64,000 nucleotides of DNA. Source: Evernia prunastri. Taxonomy: Eukaryota > Ascomycota > Lecanoromycetes > Lecanorales > Parmeliaceae. A model generated the notes under the pieces. The model was not told the DNA's origin, did not search any database, and saw only the letters and a list, made by a program, of their open reading frames with translations. Position numbers and translations under genes: made by a program. Location of the stretch: positions 248,268 to 312,267 of the forward strand of contig NKYR01000028.1 of NCBI GenBank assembly GCA_003184365.1, read 5' to 3'. Position 1 is the stretch's first letter; every line of letters starts with the position of its first letter. Shown piece by piece: positions 31,925 through 43,700 of this stretch.

Positions 31925-33988
31925 TCATGGGTTGATAAAATCGTTGAACTTGGTCAAGCTTTTCTTGACCCTCATCAACCGAGTCTCCCTTCGCCCAGCG
32001 ATGAACCCTCCACCATTGTCGTTGATGCCCAAGACACGACGCGCCTTGGCGTTCTCGTCCCAAGGGCGAGGAGCGCAATCGACGCTGGCAGAGCGCTCAG
32101 AAAGACCCAGGATCTCACGGGCCTTGGAATCGTCGCGCCGCGTGGCTCCAAAGGAGCGAATGGCTTCCTGGATCGCGGCTTCTTCTTCTTCGTCCTCCCA
32201 CTCGTCGTCGTCTTGCTCCTGCTGCTTGCGTAGCTCATCGGAGAATTGCTCGACTGGTTCGAAGGCGGTTGTATCTTCCTCGTGCTGAGAGACTGTGATG
32301 GCGGGCGGCGATCCTCGGGAGGCCTCTGTTTGAGACGTCTCCATGTTGGCCCTCTCCGTTTCTGGCATGGATGTGGTGGGATATGCGGACTTGAAGGTTG
32401 GGCTCATCTTGGAGCGCTTGGTAGGAGTGCAGGTGACGACCCATTCCTTGTGCATGCCAATGATGAAGTGGTTGTTATTCATCATGGGTCTCGATTTGAT
32501 CTGCTTCTTTCCTTTGGGTGTGGCGTCGTTGGCCTGCTCTATTTCCACCTTTTGCGAGATAGATGGCTCAAACTTAATAGGGATTTCGGTAAGAGAGGAA
32601 TCTTCGGTCTGAGTAGATGCTTCAGACTTGGTCGGCGAGGTAGAAGTGGATGGGCCTTGGACGGTAGATACGGCGCTATTTCTAGCAGGTGTAGAGAAAG
32701 AAGCCAGTGCGTCATAGACAGCGTCATCAGTCGCTTCTTCCGCGATCATCGAGAGGATGCGGACTCCAGAAACATTCATGGTATCCCAATGCTGAGCGAG
32801 CTCGGGATCCAAGATAGGCATGAGCGCAGCCCATGTGTTGGATCTGCTCAGCTTCTTGTAAAAGTGGCCAATGTGCTTGAGAGTCCAGGCCTTGATGGCG
32901 TCATCATAGGGAGACTGGTGAGCGAAGACCAATTCCGCGATCTTGGGACAACAGTCAGCAGACATTTCCCACTCCAACTCGTGAATCACTTCGAAGGCCA
33001 TGTTCTTAAGTTGGATCAACCTGAGCTTCGTTGCGAACTTGTAGAGACGAATGAGGACCATGAAGCGGTCAGCGTCCTTCGCTAGGCGAGTGATGTAGAT
33101 CTTCAGTCTCAGCATCGGGTAGCAGTCGGGACCGTTCTCGAGGTAGGTCTGAACAGCATCAAAGCAGACGCCAGGATCGTTCATGAAGTGAAGATTCATC
33201 TTGCAGCCAGGAAGGTAATCAGGAGACGCAAAGAAGTTGGCCAGGACAGGAGAGCGTATGAGGGCGGAGCGCTGGACCGTGAAGGTTCGGCTGACACCCC
33301 AGGGCATGTCTGGGCAGTCGACGCTGATGAATTCGTCTACCTCTTCTGGAACGTTGAATCTATATCAAGGCGATGTCAGTGTATTGATTGACTTGAGGCA
33401 TTGATCGAAAGTTTGCAGGCAGGGTCTTGGCTCTCTCACCACCCACCCATTATCTTTCAATGGAAAAGAAAGGTGACGTTGGGAAGAGAACAAATGAAGT
33501 CTGAGAATGCACAAACAAGCTACTCCTGGGTAAGGCTGCAGGACAATGGAAAATGGATATGCTATTCGTGTGGGCATCACGAGCTCGACTTGAGCTTGTG
33601 ACGATATATGAATTGGGGATGCCGTAGCCGGCAAGCAAAAACAATCAACATACCCTTGTGCCAAGACTCTCTGCTCGTACTGCCCTTGAGTCACACCTGG
33701 TTTGCTCATCATCTCGAGCTGAGGATGCCATTTTACAGATGGTACTTTGAAGAAATAGCCGATGAAAATTGTATCGCAATTAAGCTCCTCATCCTCCTCA
33801 CGGATGGGAACAATGGTACTTGCTGAGCTGGACATCTTGACCTCCTCCTCACCGACGGTCGTAGTGGTGTTTACTGCCGGCTTGCTATTGGCATCGGGCT
33901 CCTCTTGGAGGATAGGAGTGCTGGCGCTTGCCGGTGTGGTAGTATCGACCTCCTCCTCGCGGATTGGGGTCATAGAAGGGGCAGACAT
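31925..33988 (-). CDS. BTB/POZ-like domain protein with acidic C-terminus
   Basis: Exons 33988-33654 and 33359-31925 join in phase (GTATGT donor, ATATAG acceptor) to 589 residues. The N-terminus has degenerate repeats around (T/V)PIREE(E/D). The second exon resembles the BTB-fold proteins common in ascomycetes: EFISVDCPDMPWGVSRTFTV, HxxxLxxxSPxxxxxF-like QRSALIRSPVLANFFASPDY, then helical RLYKFATKLRLIQLKNMAFEVI. In better-studied BTB proteins the fold dimerises or binds Cul3. The C-terminal 200 residues are disordered with an acidic run (QEQDDDEWEDEEEEAA) and two KAR..LG(L/I) motifs about 25 residues apart. The BTB assignment is by fold pattern only and would need a profile search. The function is unknown. 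Confidence 0.7.
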
Positions 33989-34683
33989 AGTGGAATTAAG
34001 TGATTTTAAAGAGTGCAGCAGTTTCAGTATTGAATTAGAAAGGAGCGTGATGGAGTTGGTACAGAGCGATCGAATGAATGAATGAAAGAGTGTGTTGTAG
34101 GAAAGGATCTGGTTGTGGAAAAGTACATTCGTGAGTGGCCTAGTTCCAAAATCATTGATCAACACTGAGGTTGGTAAGGTTTGTGATGAAGGGCTAGCTG
34201 TGAACTCCTAACAGGCATTACAGGTTGCCTACTTTTCGAATCAACTGTCCTTCCGACTGGCTTCATCAAACATATGGCCGTCAATGAGGTCACATATCTC
34301 ATGCCTTCTCTGCGCATTCAAAGGTCACCAAACAGACTATATCGGTCATCACATCATGGGCAGGTATGCAATAGTTACAAAAATCTGGTGCACCTTCAGC
34401 ATGCCAGCCTACCTTCTACCCTTGCTTGAACTAAGCATCGCGCTATTCATCTGTTTGTTCCAATTTCCAGATAGCTTTACGATCAATTTGCCCAATATCA
34501 TCCTAAGTCTTCAACACATCATTTGGCAGTGGCCCCTTCTCTAAGCGATGTTGGATGGGTTATTTTGCATCTCACAAATGTATTCAGCATACAGAGACCG
34601 GTAGCTTGACCGTACTGTAGTCAGATGATCATGGTCAGGTCATGAACCCTTTCTCTGGATCCTTGAAGAGAAATAGAGCTTCC
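33989..34683. other. Intergenic, no gene supported
   Basis: Promoter region of the BTB-like gene and 3' region of the reductase. No other feature seen. Confidence 0.55.
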
Positions 34684-35854
34684 TCAACCCTTGGACTTCG
34701 GTTTGAACAGGGCTGCCTGCGTGTCGTACTTGTACTCCAGGTCCAAATGCCAGTAGTTTGGCGTTGTAGGCTTAGCAGTCAACCATGCTTCATCCAATGC
34801 TTTGACCACGTCATCCGGTAGTGGCCCCTTCTCCAGGTCCTTGAGATTGGTTTCAAGTTGGCCAAAGCTGCTTACACCGACAATTACCCCATCCCGCCCT
34901 CCATCTTGAATCTTGAGAGCAGAGTGGTGAGTGCACCAACGTAATGCTATCTCTACCATTGTTAGGTTGTGCTTTTGAGCGACGGGTTCAATCAGGCGAA
35001 GGGCGTCAAAGGTGGCGTCTTTGAAGTATCTTTTCCTGTAATTCTTCCCTGACTGAGCGGTGTCACTGAACCGTCCCTCTTGAGGAACTTCAGCGCTCCT
35101 GATCTTGCCGGAGAAAAGACCGCCTGCCAGTGGATTATAGATGACCACATCAATGCCGTAGCGATGGCACGCCGGTATAAGCTCTTGCTCCAGTGACCGG
35201 GCTACAAAGGCATCAGCGTTGACCACGGCTGGATTCCCTTTCTGTAGGACTGACTGATACAGTTGTACATTCCCTGGTAAATCGTTGGCCTGACCCAACC
35301 CCTCTCCTTGCACATAATAACAACCTCCGCAACCTCAAACGCCGTAAAATTACTCAATCCGAGTTGGACAAACTTTCCCTCTTTATGCATCTCATTGACG
35401 GCCTCCAAAGTCTCCTCGAAGTGCACAGAGCGATCCGCAGCATGCAAGTAGAAGATATCCACGCAATCCGTCTTCAACTCTTTCAAAGAGAAGGCAAGTT
35501 GCTCTTTTATGACGCCAGCTTTGTGTATCCCAGGCTCTTTAGGGTAGCATTTCGTAGCCAAAGTCAATCCTCGTTCTTTCCAGTGTGCTTCTGCTGAGAA
35601 GGATTCTTGTTTGCCTGCTTGCGAGTCAGTCAAGTCCTGCACCTCGACCTGAGCAATGCTTTCACAGGCAGTACTCTACCTCCAATATATGACCGCGCCG
35701 TATCCACCTCATTGTAGCCTTGTGATTGGAAATAATCGAGACACTTCTTGTACTCATCCAGAGACGTGATACGAGCTCCAGCCGAGGAATCTGGACCGAA
35801 GGTCATCAAGCCTAGTATGACCCGCGGCTTTCCTGTTTGCATGAGGAGAGGCAT
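34684..35854 (-). CDS. Aldo/keto reductase, AKR7 (aflatoxin-aldehyde reductase) type
   Basis: Exons 35854-35680, 35614-35255 and 35201-34684 close in phase to 350 residues. Introns are GTAGAG...AGCAG and GTCAGT...TGTAG. The catalytic tetrad of the family is visible: Asp in EVDTARSYIG, Tyr in the same block, Lys in LATKCYP and His in YLHAAD. Later blocks QLGLSNFTAFEVAEV, YNPLAGGLFSGK and ALRWCTHHSAL match AKR7. Expected activity: NADPH-dependent reduction of aldehydes and dicarbonyls in the cytosol, a detoxification role. The name of the family does not imply that this fungus makes aflatoxin; no such genes are in the window. Confidence 0.93.
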
Positions 35855-36421
35855 GGCGGCTGGGCGACTGAGAAGACAGCTTTCAGTATCGTTTAAATGG
35901 CAGGACCTGGGTGTACAAGAGAGGAGTCAAAAAATCAGATACTTTCAAGCAAACGGGGTTACGAGTAGGCTTATATCCGAACCCTATTTATTTGGCACCG
36001 GAGCTTCTCAAGACACTATCTCGGACTCGAAGTGAGTGCGTACAGGTCAGCACTCAGCAGACCTTCTAATCACCTAAGGATACATTGTTCAGACCAATTG
36101 TAATTGACTGGAAATGAATAGAAAGACCACACTACCTTTGCGGGTTATACATTTCTTTTGTCACTAGCGAGCCATTTTCGCCTCGTGTAGAGCTCTCGGT
36201 TTTCCCCTATAATCTACAGTATCACTGGATAGATTTTAGATGATTTTCTGCATACTGATATCTGAATTGCTAGTGAATGAAATCCAAGTCTAACGCTCCT
36301 TCCTATATTCTGTTTCGTCAATGACTGGTTGAGCAGTTCGGCAGAAACAAAATCAGTGCGGTAGCAGCAGTTTCCGTTGCAACAACTTCCTCACAACAAC
36401 GTCTTCCTGTTACTCTCAGTC
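35855..36421. other. Intergenic, no gene supported
   Basis: Promoter of the reductase and 3' side of the F-box/2EXR-like gene. AT-rich, no other feature seen. Confidence 0.55.
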
Positions 36422-37759
36422 CTACGGACCATTACTTTTTCTTTCATATCTCTTCCAATTTTGCACACTATCAGAGAAAACCCGTGATAGACGAGCGACA
36501 TCAGATGCATTTGAACAGCTGGTGTCACAGGGCTGATACTGATCTGCAAGGTCAGACAATGGCCCGTTCGGCTCATCCTCAATTTGAAGATATCTTCCGT
36601 CCGGCTGAGAGCAAATGGAGCATTGACTCTTTAATATAGTCTTCCTCCATCGTCGAGTGGTGAAGTCAATGGGTGGCTTATTCATTTCGTTCAGGAGTTC
36701 GGCAACGTATAATTGGTCCAAGTCACCCTCAATGACAACCCTCTTCAAGCCTTTGAGTTTCCGAAAACAGTCCATTCTGTCGTCACCAAAAACTTTGAAA
36801 TAGTGCATTTCGTATGTGTCGAGCAGGCCTGTGGCCCTGTTGCACGAAAGGCTTAATTCTTCGAGAAAGTCCATCCTTTTCAGGTCTTCCACTAGAAGAT
36901 GAAACACTCCCGCAGAGATTGTGTCACCCCAGATGGTATGGTTTATGGTGCGGCCTTCTGTCAGGCGAGGATCCGACATGTCAATGTCAATCCAGCAGCG
37001 TCTGAAGCGAGCTTTTTCCGGCAACTTGTGTAATCCTTTCCGGCAACACGCTACCGCCATCGGGTCTACCAGTACGGTAATCTGTTGCATGTAGATGGCC
37101 GATGATGATTCGGAGTATAGTTGATGGCTTGTGCAGAAGATTGCTGGATTGAACCAGTCTGACGTTTTGCCACTAAGATCTTTTAGATTGATTCTTGGTC
37201 TCAACATGTGAACATAGACTTTGTTGCGAAGCTCTCCCGGGAGCTCTAAGAAAGGAAAAGGGTCCTTGCGCTCAGTGGTTTGCGTGTTGCCAATGTCTCC
37301 GATCGCCTTCAGTTGGCCACAGGCTAGGCGAGTCAGTACAAGTGGACGATGGTCTGGCCAGATCATCTCTGAAACCTTCAAAGGATCAAGCTTCGGATCT
37401 TTGAACATTGTGTGAAAGACGCGGGAGTCGTCAATGCAGCCCTCGAACCCTGGTTCGGCGATGAGGTGTATGAGATATGGCACCATGGATACGAGACCAT
37501 GGTGATTGCGGTAGTAAATGATTGCTTCCGACATCATTGTGACCCGAGAAACTCTGTGCATCTCTTCCTCTTCATCGTTCGCAACAGAAGTCTCAGCATG
37601 TTTCTGAATTGGGTTTTGGTTCTGATGGGAGGAATCTGGATTGGCCGCAGCAGGTTGACTAGCTACAATCACACCCATATCTGAGATTGTAATACTTGAT
37701 GCAGAGGACTGGCTTTTGTTGAAGTCTCTTTTCGACAAAGTGGTGTAAAGGAATTTCAA
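36422..37759 (-). CDS. Fungal F-box/2EXR-like protein, function unknown
   Basis: A single exon of 445 residues. The block FPFLELPGELRNKVYVHMLRP at about residues 170-190 is the short F-box-like or 2EXR-like motif found in many ascomycete proteins, followed by the usual FCTSHQLYSESSSAIYMQ helix pair. The N-terminal 70 residues are polar and disordered, with an EEEE run. F-box proteins link substrates to SCF ubiquitin ligases; whether this motif binds Skp1 is not shown. ATG 37759 is the first in frame; one at about 37678 (MGVIVASQ) is an alternative start. Confidence 0.7.
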   Translation of the reverse strand: MKFLYTTLSKRDFNKSQSSASSITISDMGVIVASQPAAANPDSSHQNQNPIQKHAETSVANDEEEEMHRVSRVTMMSEAIIYYRNHHGLVSMVPYLIHLIAEPGFEGCIDDSRVFHTMFKDPKLDPLKVSEMIWPDHRPLVLTRLACGQLKAIGDIGNTQTTERKDPFPFLELPGELRNKVYVHMLRPRINLKDLSGKTSDWFNPAIFCTSHQLYSESSSAIYMQQITVLVDPMAVACCRKGLHKLPEKARFRRCWIDIDMSDPRLTEGRTINHTIWGDTISAGVFHLLVEDLKRMDFLEELSLSCNRATGLLDTYEMHYFKVFGDDRMDCFRKLKGLKRVVIEGDLDQLYVAELLNEMNKPPIDFTTRRWRKTILKSQCSICSQPDGRYLQIEDEPNGPLSDLADQYQPCDTSCSNASDVARLSRVFSDSVQNWKRYERKSNGP

Positions 37760-39456
37760 GGACGAAATTCAGAAGTGAGAAAAAGTGGGAAGACAACACT
37801 GATGTGTTATGCTTGTATCCTTGGCATTGGGTGGGGTATCAAATTAACACAGCTAGTACGTTAACACAATCAAAAACTTGCCACAGGTCCAGTGGTGAAG
37901 CAGTTGGTGAGGCAAAGATGAACCGCTATATTTTTCATTACTGATAGAATGCCTAATTGTAAGTATGAATAAAGTTATAGATCGTCCCATCGACAGACTC
38001 GATATTTGTTTGAGGGGTTATAGGATTTCGAAGAGTATTGTATGTATTGTAAAGTACACGTCCGTGTATCTTGGTACCAGATCGGACTAGATGAAAGCGA
38101 GGAGTGTCAACTATCCCATCTTTAGTACTCGACCTGTCAGATGGGTTCTCTGCCCTTGATTACGCACCGAGGCAAATGTCTCGCAACTCTTACAACTACT
38201 CGCACCTCCGGTATTTTCGTAGCACTTCTTGGCGAAAAAGTCACTCCCCTTGGGTGACGATTTGTCAGAAAGAAGGTCAAAAGCCACATAGTATGTGGTC
38301 GGAGCCAGGCGAAGACTCCGCCTGCAAGAGCACAAAGAATTCATACTACTTCTCATGCAGAACTGACTCAATAACATATACCTGCTTAGCTGTGTAAGAC
38401 GATTTCCTACGTGCAGGCAGAAGGAGTACGCAAAAGCTTCCACAATTCATAATATCTACATCATCGAGTCTCATCAGACGTCCTCGTCATTCTCTACCTT
38501 ACCGCACACTAGCAGTCTCCCTCCGTAGCACCTAAGCACAAGTTTTCGTACAACCTCTTGTCATTATTACATGAACATCTTCAACAATTCTGCCGTTTCC
38601 CGTCACTTGAGAACCTCAGCTTAAACAATGTAGGATGGCAAGGTGAGCGTCGCTAGGCAGGTTATGATGATAATCAGATTCATCCAAAGTAAAGGCCATA
38701 ATCTGGAAACAGGGTACCAAGGTCTCGGTCAGTAAATTATGGCAATCTCTTGGAAAACATAATGGATGTCTGAGGCAGAAAACGGCAGAGGTTGACTCGT
38801 GGCCAGCATGCCTCTCATCAGAGAATTCGATGATCGCTATCACGATCTTCCCTTCAAATGATCGGTAGGTTTGTACGCGATGGATCCGTGGTCGATTAAA
38901 TCCCTGTTGCCGTTTTGATCGACCCGACTGCGACTAGATTACTGCGTACGCAATAACTCTGGTAATATTTGTTGAGAATTTGATTGATGGTGGTTGAAGA
39001 GTAGGAATGGTGGTAAGGTAGGGACTAGCTACTGCGCTTTCTTCTAGTTGTGCTGTTGAGGCTCGGCTGAATTCGAATGGAATTGGCGACCTGGTTTTCT
39101 TTCCTATCGACCCAGAGGTTGCTTTGAGCTTCAGACATGAGGCCTGGCATGATACAAAGCAATGACTAGGCTAAGTGGTCAAATATGCCAGAACCTAGTA
39201 TTTTCAAGTTTCTTAGCGACCTTCGCTAGTACTGCCTGCTCACAGCTGTGGTTCCCTTTTGTTTCTTAAGAAAAGTTCTTCTCCCTGTGCGCTTTCTACT
39301 TCTGCAGGAGCGAAAACGTGCGCTGAGCGTGCGTTCAGCACAGGTACATAATTCTCGCGTGTCGCTTAGCTCGTCGGCAACGAAAGTCGCTCACAAAAAG
39401 GCGGTTTTGCCAATCCCCTTTCTGAATCCAAGTCTGTTGTAAAGTACTCTATCAAA
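37760..39456. other. Intergenic, no gene supported
   Basis: About 1.7 kb of mixed composition. ORFs up to 110 residues have no recognisable features. Confidence 0.5.
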
Positions 39457-40500
39457 ATGTTACTCTGCCACATACTTTCCAAGACGTATTGTTTGTCATT
39501 CGTTCTACTACCCATGGTAGCTTCGGCAGCTATCACTAGTCCTACTATTAACATACTTCAGCCGTCTGTTACGAATTCCTCTTTTTCCATCTTGCCGTCC
39601 ATTCCCGTGGACCCACGATTCAAAAAGGAGATAGTAGGCTATAATCTTATTCCAGTCAGCCGCACGTCTCTTATGATGACTTTCGTTAACGAAATGGCAA
39701 AAATTGCCTTGATGGATTGGAACGGACAAATCGGAAGTTTCCGAAGCACCGCTGTGCCAGAATACTCTGATGTCGTCATCTTTCTAACTGTCAAGCGTCC
39801 CGCGCAGACCATACAGACCAAAATCGCTGTCTGGGGGCTGTTCTCGACGTTCACCAACACTGTGATTGCAAACAGGTTCAAGGCGTGCGACGTCGACCTC
39901 TATTGGGACGATGTCCAAATTGCTCGGATCCGTGTTCGGCCTAAGCCGGCCACGTCACAGTCGACGATCGGAGAACAAGGCAGTCAGAATCAAAGCCTTG
40001 CTCAAGCGCTGCCAACCTTGCCGAGCCTCGACGACCTATCCAGAAATCTCACAAACGGACATTCAAACCTTACCAATGACACGAGCATCCTAACGGAACC
40101 AGTTTTCGATATAGACTGCCAGTATCCTGAAGGCGCGAAAACCCTCACCGACATAGAAGTCTTCGCCACCGTTTTGAGCGTTCTAAAAACCATTGCCCCC
40201 GTTCCCAAAACCGACTTGGTAGACGCAGCCTTTGAGACCGGCATGTTGACCATTGATGCCAGGGTTCAGTTTCAAGGGCCGGAAGATATCCCATGGCATC
40301 CACCGGGTCCTCCTTACTATCAATATCAATGGGTCGTCAGGGCTTTGCATGCGATGCCAACTTACATGTTAGATCAAGGAAGGTTTGCGGAGTTGGCGGT
40401 TCTTATCATTGTTGATGGCCGGCACCTTGGGGTCGGGCAGATTTTGAAGGGTGAAATGGACCCTCAAGATATTACTGGTAAAAATATTTCGATTCTCTAG
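39457..40500 (+). CDS. Secreted or surface protein of unknown function
   Basis: A single exon of 347 residues. An N-terminal hydrophobic stretch (CLSFVLLPMVASA, ending about residue 24) fits a signal peptide. The middle holds clustered Asn glycosylation sites (NQS, NLT, NLT, NDT). A C-terminal part (QFQGPEDIPWHPPGPPYY, then WVVRALHAMPTYMLDQGRF) resembles a hypothetical ascomycete secreted family I cannot name. No catalytic motif was recognised. It sits just upstream of the hydrolase-NACHT gene on the same strand, without evidence of a link. Confidence 0.72.
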   Translation: MLLCHILSKTYCLSFVLLPMVASAAITSPTINILQPSVTNSSFSILPSIPVDPRFKKEIVGYNLIPVSRTSLMMTFVNEMAKIALMDWNGQIGSFRSTAVPEYSDVVIFLTVKRPAQTIQTKIAVWGLFSTFTNTVIANRFKACDVDLYWDDVQIARIRVRPKPATSQSTIGEQGSQNQSLAQALPTLPSLDDLSRNLTNGHSNLTNDTSILTEPVFDIDCQYPEGAKTLTDIEVFATVLSVLKTIAPVPKTDLVDAAFETGMLTIDARVQFQGPEDIPWHPPGPPYYQYQWVVRALHAMPTYMLDQGRFAELAVLIIVDGRHLGVGQILKGEMDPQDITGKNISIL

Positions 40501-40797
40501 TGCAGTTTATGTTTGCAGTGTAATGAGTTGGTTTTCAAAGGGACTCTATCGGAGTAACACGCTACAATTCCTGGTATAGTACTATATATATATCTATATG
40601 TTCGCAAAAGTGGACGACAATGTTCCAATTGGAAGAATAAGCGATGCCCAATCATATGCAAGATGTAAGTCACCTGCCACACAGGGTTTAGTGGCTCTCT
40701 AAGCGCCCAAAGTGAGGCTGATCAAATGAACATCCCACCTCGATCGAGTTTCTTGGTTCCGTCTCAATCTTGACTCAATTTCGCTTCAAACATCACA

Positions 40798-43700
40798 ATG
40801 CAAGCACTGCGAAGAATCTTTGGCGTTCAGTCTTCTTCGGAATTCCACGATCATGGCCTGCGTCTACTTGTACCAGATTTGAGCGACACCGGAGAGCAAC
40901 AAGGAGCGCCGACCATTGACTTAGTCTCCTTTGACATTGTCCATGCCAACGAACAACTGACTGTGTGCGATCCATAGTATCGTCTTTGTCCATGGTTTGA
41001 TAGGAACATGGGATGGTACATGGACTGGGGAGACTCCCGATGGTCGAAAGGTCTTATGGCCCAAGGAGCTGCTCAAGGAGCGATTCCCTACCGCGCGAGT
41101 ATCCTCCTTTAGCTACGATACGAATGCTGTCAATCTGGCCCATCGTGTTTCTGTACAGTCCATAACGCAACACGCGAATGACTTGCTTATCGAGCTTGAA
41201 AACGTCAGACGAGAAACCAAGACGGTGAGTAAAGTGAAGCCTAGAGAGCGGACGAACTAAGATCTTTCAGCAAGAATGCAAAATCATCTTTGCCGTCCAC
41301 AGCCTTGGGGGCCTCCTTGTACAGAAGTTGCTTTCACTATCTAAAAACAATTACGAGGCACATCTTCGACGCATTGAGTCTTCCACAATCGGTGCGGTGT
41401 TCTTTGGCACCCCAATGCTTGGGGCAGATCTTGCTGCATGGGCTTCAATTGGTACTGCGTTGTCTTCCGTACTTAAGCAAACAAACAGAGACATCGTGGG
41501 AGTACTCGAGCCAGACTCATCTATGGCTAAAAGTATCCGGCTCGATGTGACCAACTTAGTCGCCACAAGGGCCCAGACCACCAACCCAATCAAAATCGCG
41601 TGTTTCTATGAGTGCCTCCATGTGTCTGGCTACGGCAAAGTTGTCGTGGGTGTCAAGTCTGCCACTTGGCCCCCAAACTATCACAAGAGTATACAAGCTG
41701 ACCACATGAATATGACGAAGTTTGCATCTCCGCAGGAAAGGGGTTACATAGATTTTGTTGGGATAGTCAGCCAGTGGGTTGAGAAAATCGTGGTGGCACA
41801 GAGTCAGCCCAGCGCTTCAACTAGCGGTTAGTTTGATCTCCTTCATAGAGCGCTTAGAGCATAATTGTAACTCATCTTCATATGGTGTAGAAATTTTAGA
41901 TCGTCTAGACTTCGCAGAAAGAACAGCGCGCCAACAGCAGATCAATAACGTGGACGCGCTGGAGTCCACACTTGAATGGGTCTGGAACAAGGGCCATGAA
42001 AGTCACTCTTCCTTTGCGCAGTGGCTTTCGAATGACCAAGCCGTGTTCTGGATTCAGGGTAAGCCTGGAAGTGGTGAGTCGACACTGATGAGCTACCTTG
42101 AGAAAGCCAGTCAATCGTGGCAACTTCGCACCGAATCGGAGTCTCGATGGAGCACCATTCGGTTCTTCTTTGATTTCCGCGCTCATAACGGTCTAGCCAA
42201 CAATCTTGAAGGTCTCCTCCGATCTCTCTTGTTGCAAGTTCTGGAGCAAACTCCTGGCCCCGAAAACGAAATACGTCGTCTAGAAGAGAATTTCGGCAGA
42301 GGTAAAGCAGACACATTGGCAAGCAGTATTCTCAAAGAAACGTTCGTGAATGCTTTGGTTCAAACGCCAGAGAATCTATGCATCCTTGTTGATGGTTTGG
42401 ACGAGTTCTCTGGAAACATGCAAGAGCTGCTCACCTTCTTCCTCAAATTTCCATCTAGAACAAACACAGGACATCTACTGAAGATTTGCCTCGCGAGTCG
42501 ACCTCATCCAGTGATTGATCTAGCGCTTGGAGACTTCCTTGGCCTCCAGATGCAAGACCACAACGGCAGTGCAATTAAACGGTATGCCTTCACCACCATG
42601 GAAAGCTTGGGAGTAGCCGCACATGACAGGTCGTGGCTGAAGCGATTCTCTGCGGACATGGCCAAGAAGGCAGAAGACGTTTTCTTATGGGCGCGATTTG
42701 CTGTCACCGAAGTCATTAATGGCTACGCAGAAGGAGAAGACACTGATGAGTTGGAACAGCGTCTTGAGGTACTTCCTTCGGATATGGAGGAGTTCTATGC
42801 AAACATCTTTAGGCGCATGACTTCGAGGGACCGTGGAGAAGCCCGACTTTTGTTCCAACTCGTATGCTTCGCGCAAGATTTTGATGGTGTCAAGTTCATA
42901 AATCTCAGACAACTCAGAGAAGCAGTTCTTATTTTAGAAAATATTGTCGCGGAACCTGCTCAACATGTATCTACGTACGAACTTGAAAGATTCCGCAAAC
43001 GATTGAAATCTAAGAGTGGAGGCTTGTTGGAAGAATCTTCTTCATTTCTCAACGGCGCCTATCGGAAGGAGGCCCCGAAGAGTTTTAAAGAGAATGGTGG
43101 AACGATCAAGCTGATCCACCGTACGGCACAGTCATATCTCGACCGCGAAGGATGGTTTTCGGGACTGAAGTCTCTCCACTTTGTGTCCCCACATGCTTTG
43201 TGGCTTCATATCTGCTGCGCGTCTATGAAGAGCGTGTTTGAACCGAGGGAGTTACAGCTCCAACATGAGGAACCCAGCGAATCATATCTCGACAAGCAGA
43301 TGGAATCTTCCCTATTCAAATACGCCTCCCGTAATCTCTTCGCCCACGCAAGGATCTTGGAGCTCGAGTATCAGGAGTCATCTTTTCCTTTCTTGCAGAC
43401 TGTATCGCCTACGCTTTGGCGGTATCTGCGGAAGCTATATCGATCGTACAATTTAGTGACCAATTTAGTGAATCCGAAGAAGACTAGGATAAATTGGGGA
43501 GCAGTCGATATTGGTTCCACGGAACAACCATGGGCGATCATTGTTGAGCAAGGACTGCCATTGTGTCTTAGGGATGCGGTCCGAAACGGCCATTATGCTC
43601 CACCTAGCGAAGGAGAAGACCTGTCCCTCGCAATAGCGTCTGTGTATGCTTGGCAGCAGTATCGTCATCATAAAAAAGAGCCAATAGCGCAACAGCTGGT

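Noticed and set aside
32246..33085. 279-residue plus-strand ORF opposite the BTB-like gene
   Set aside because: Antisense shadow; the minus-strand frame has the fold pattern and a consistent intron.
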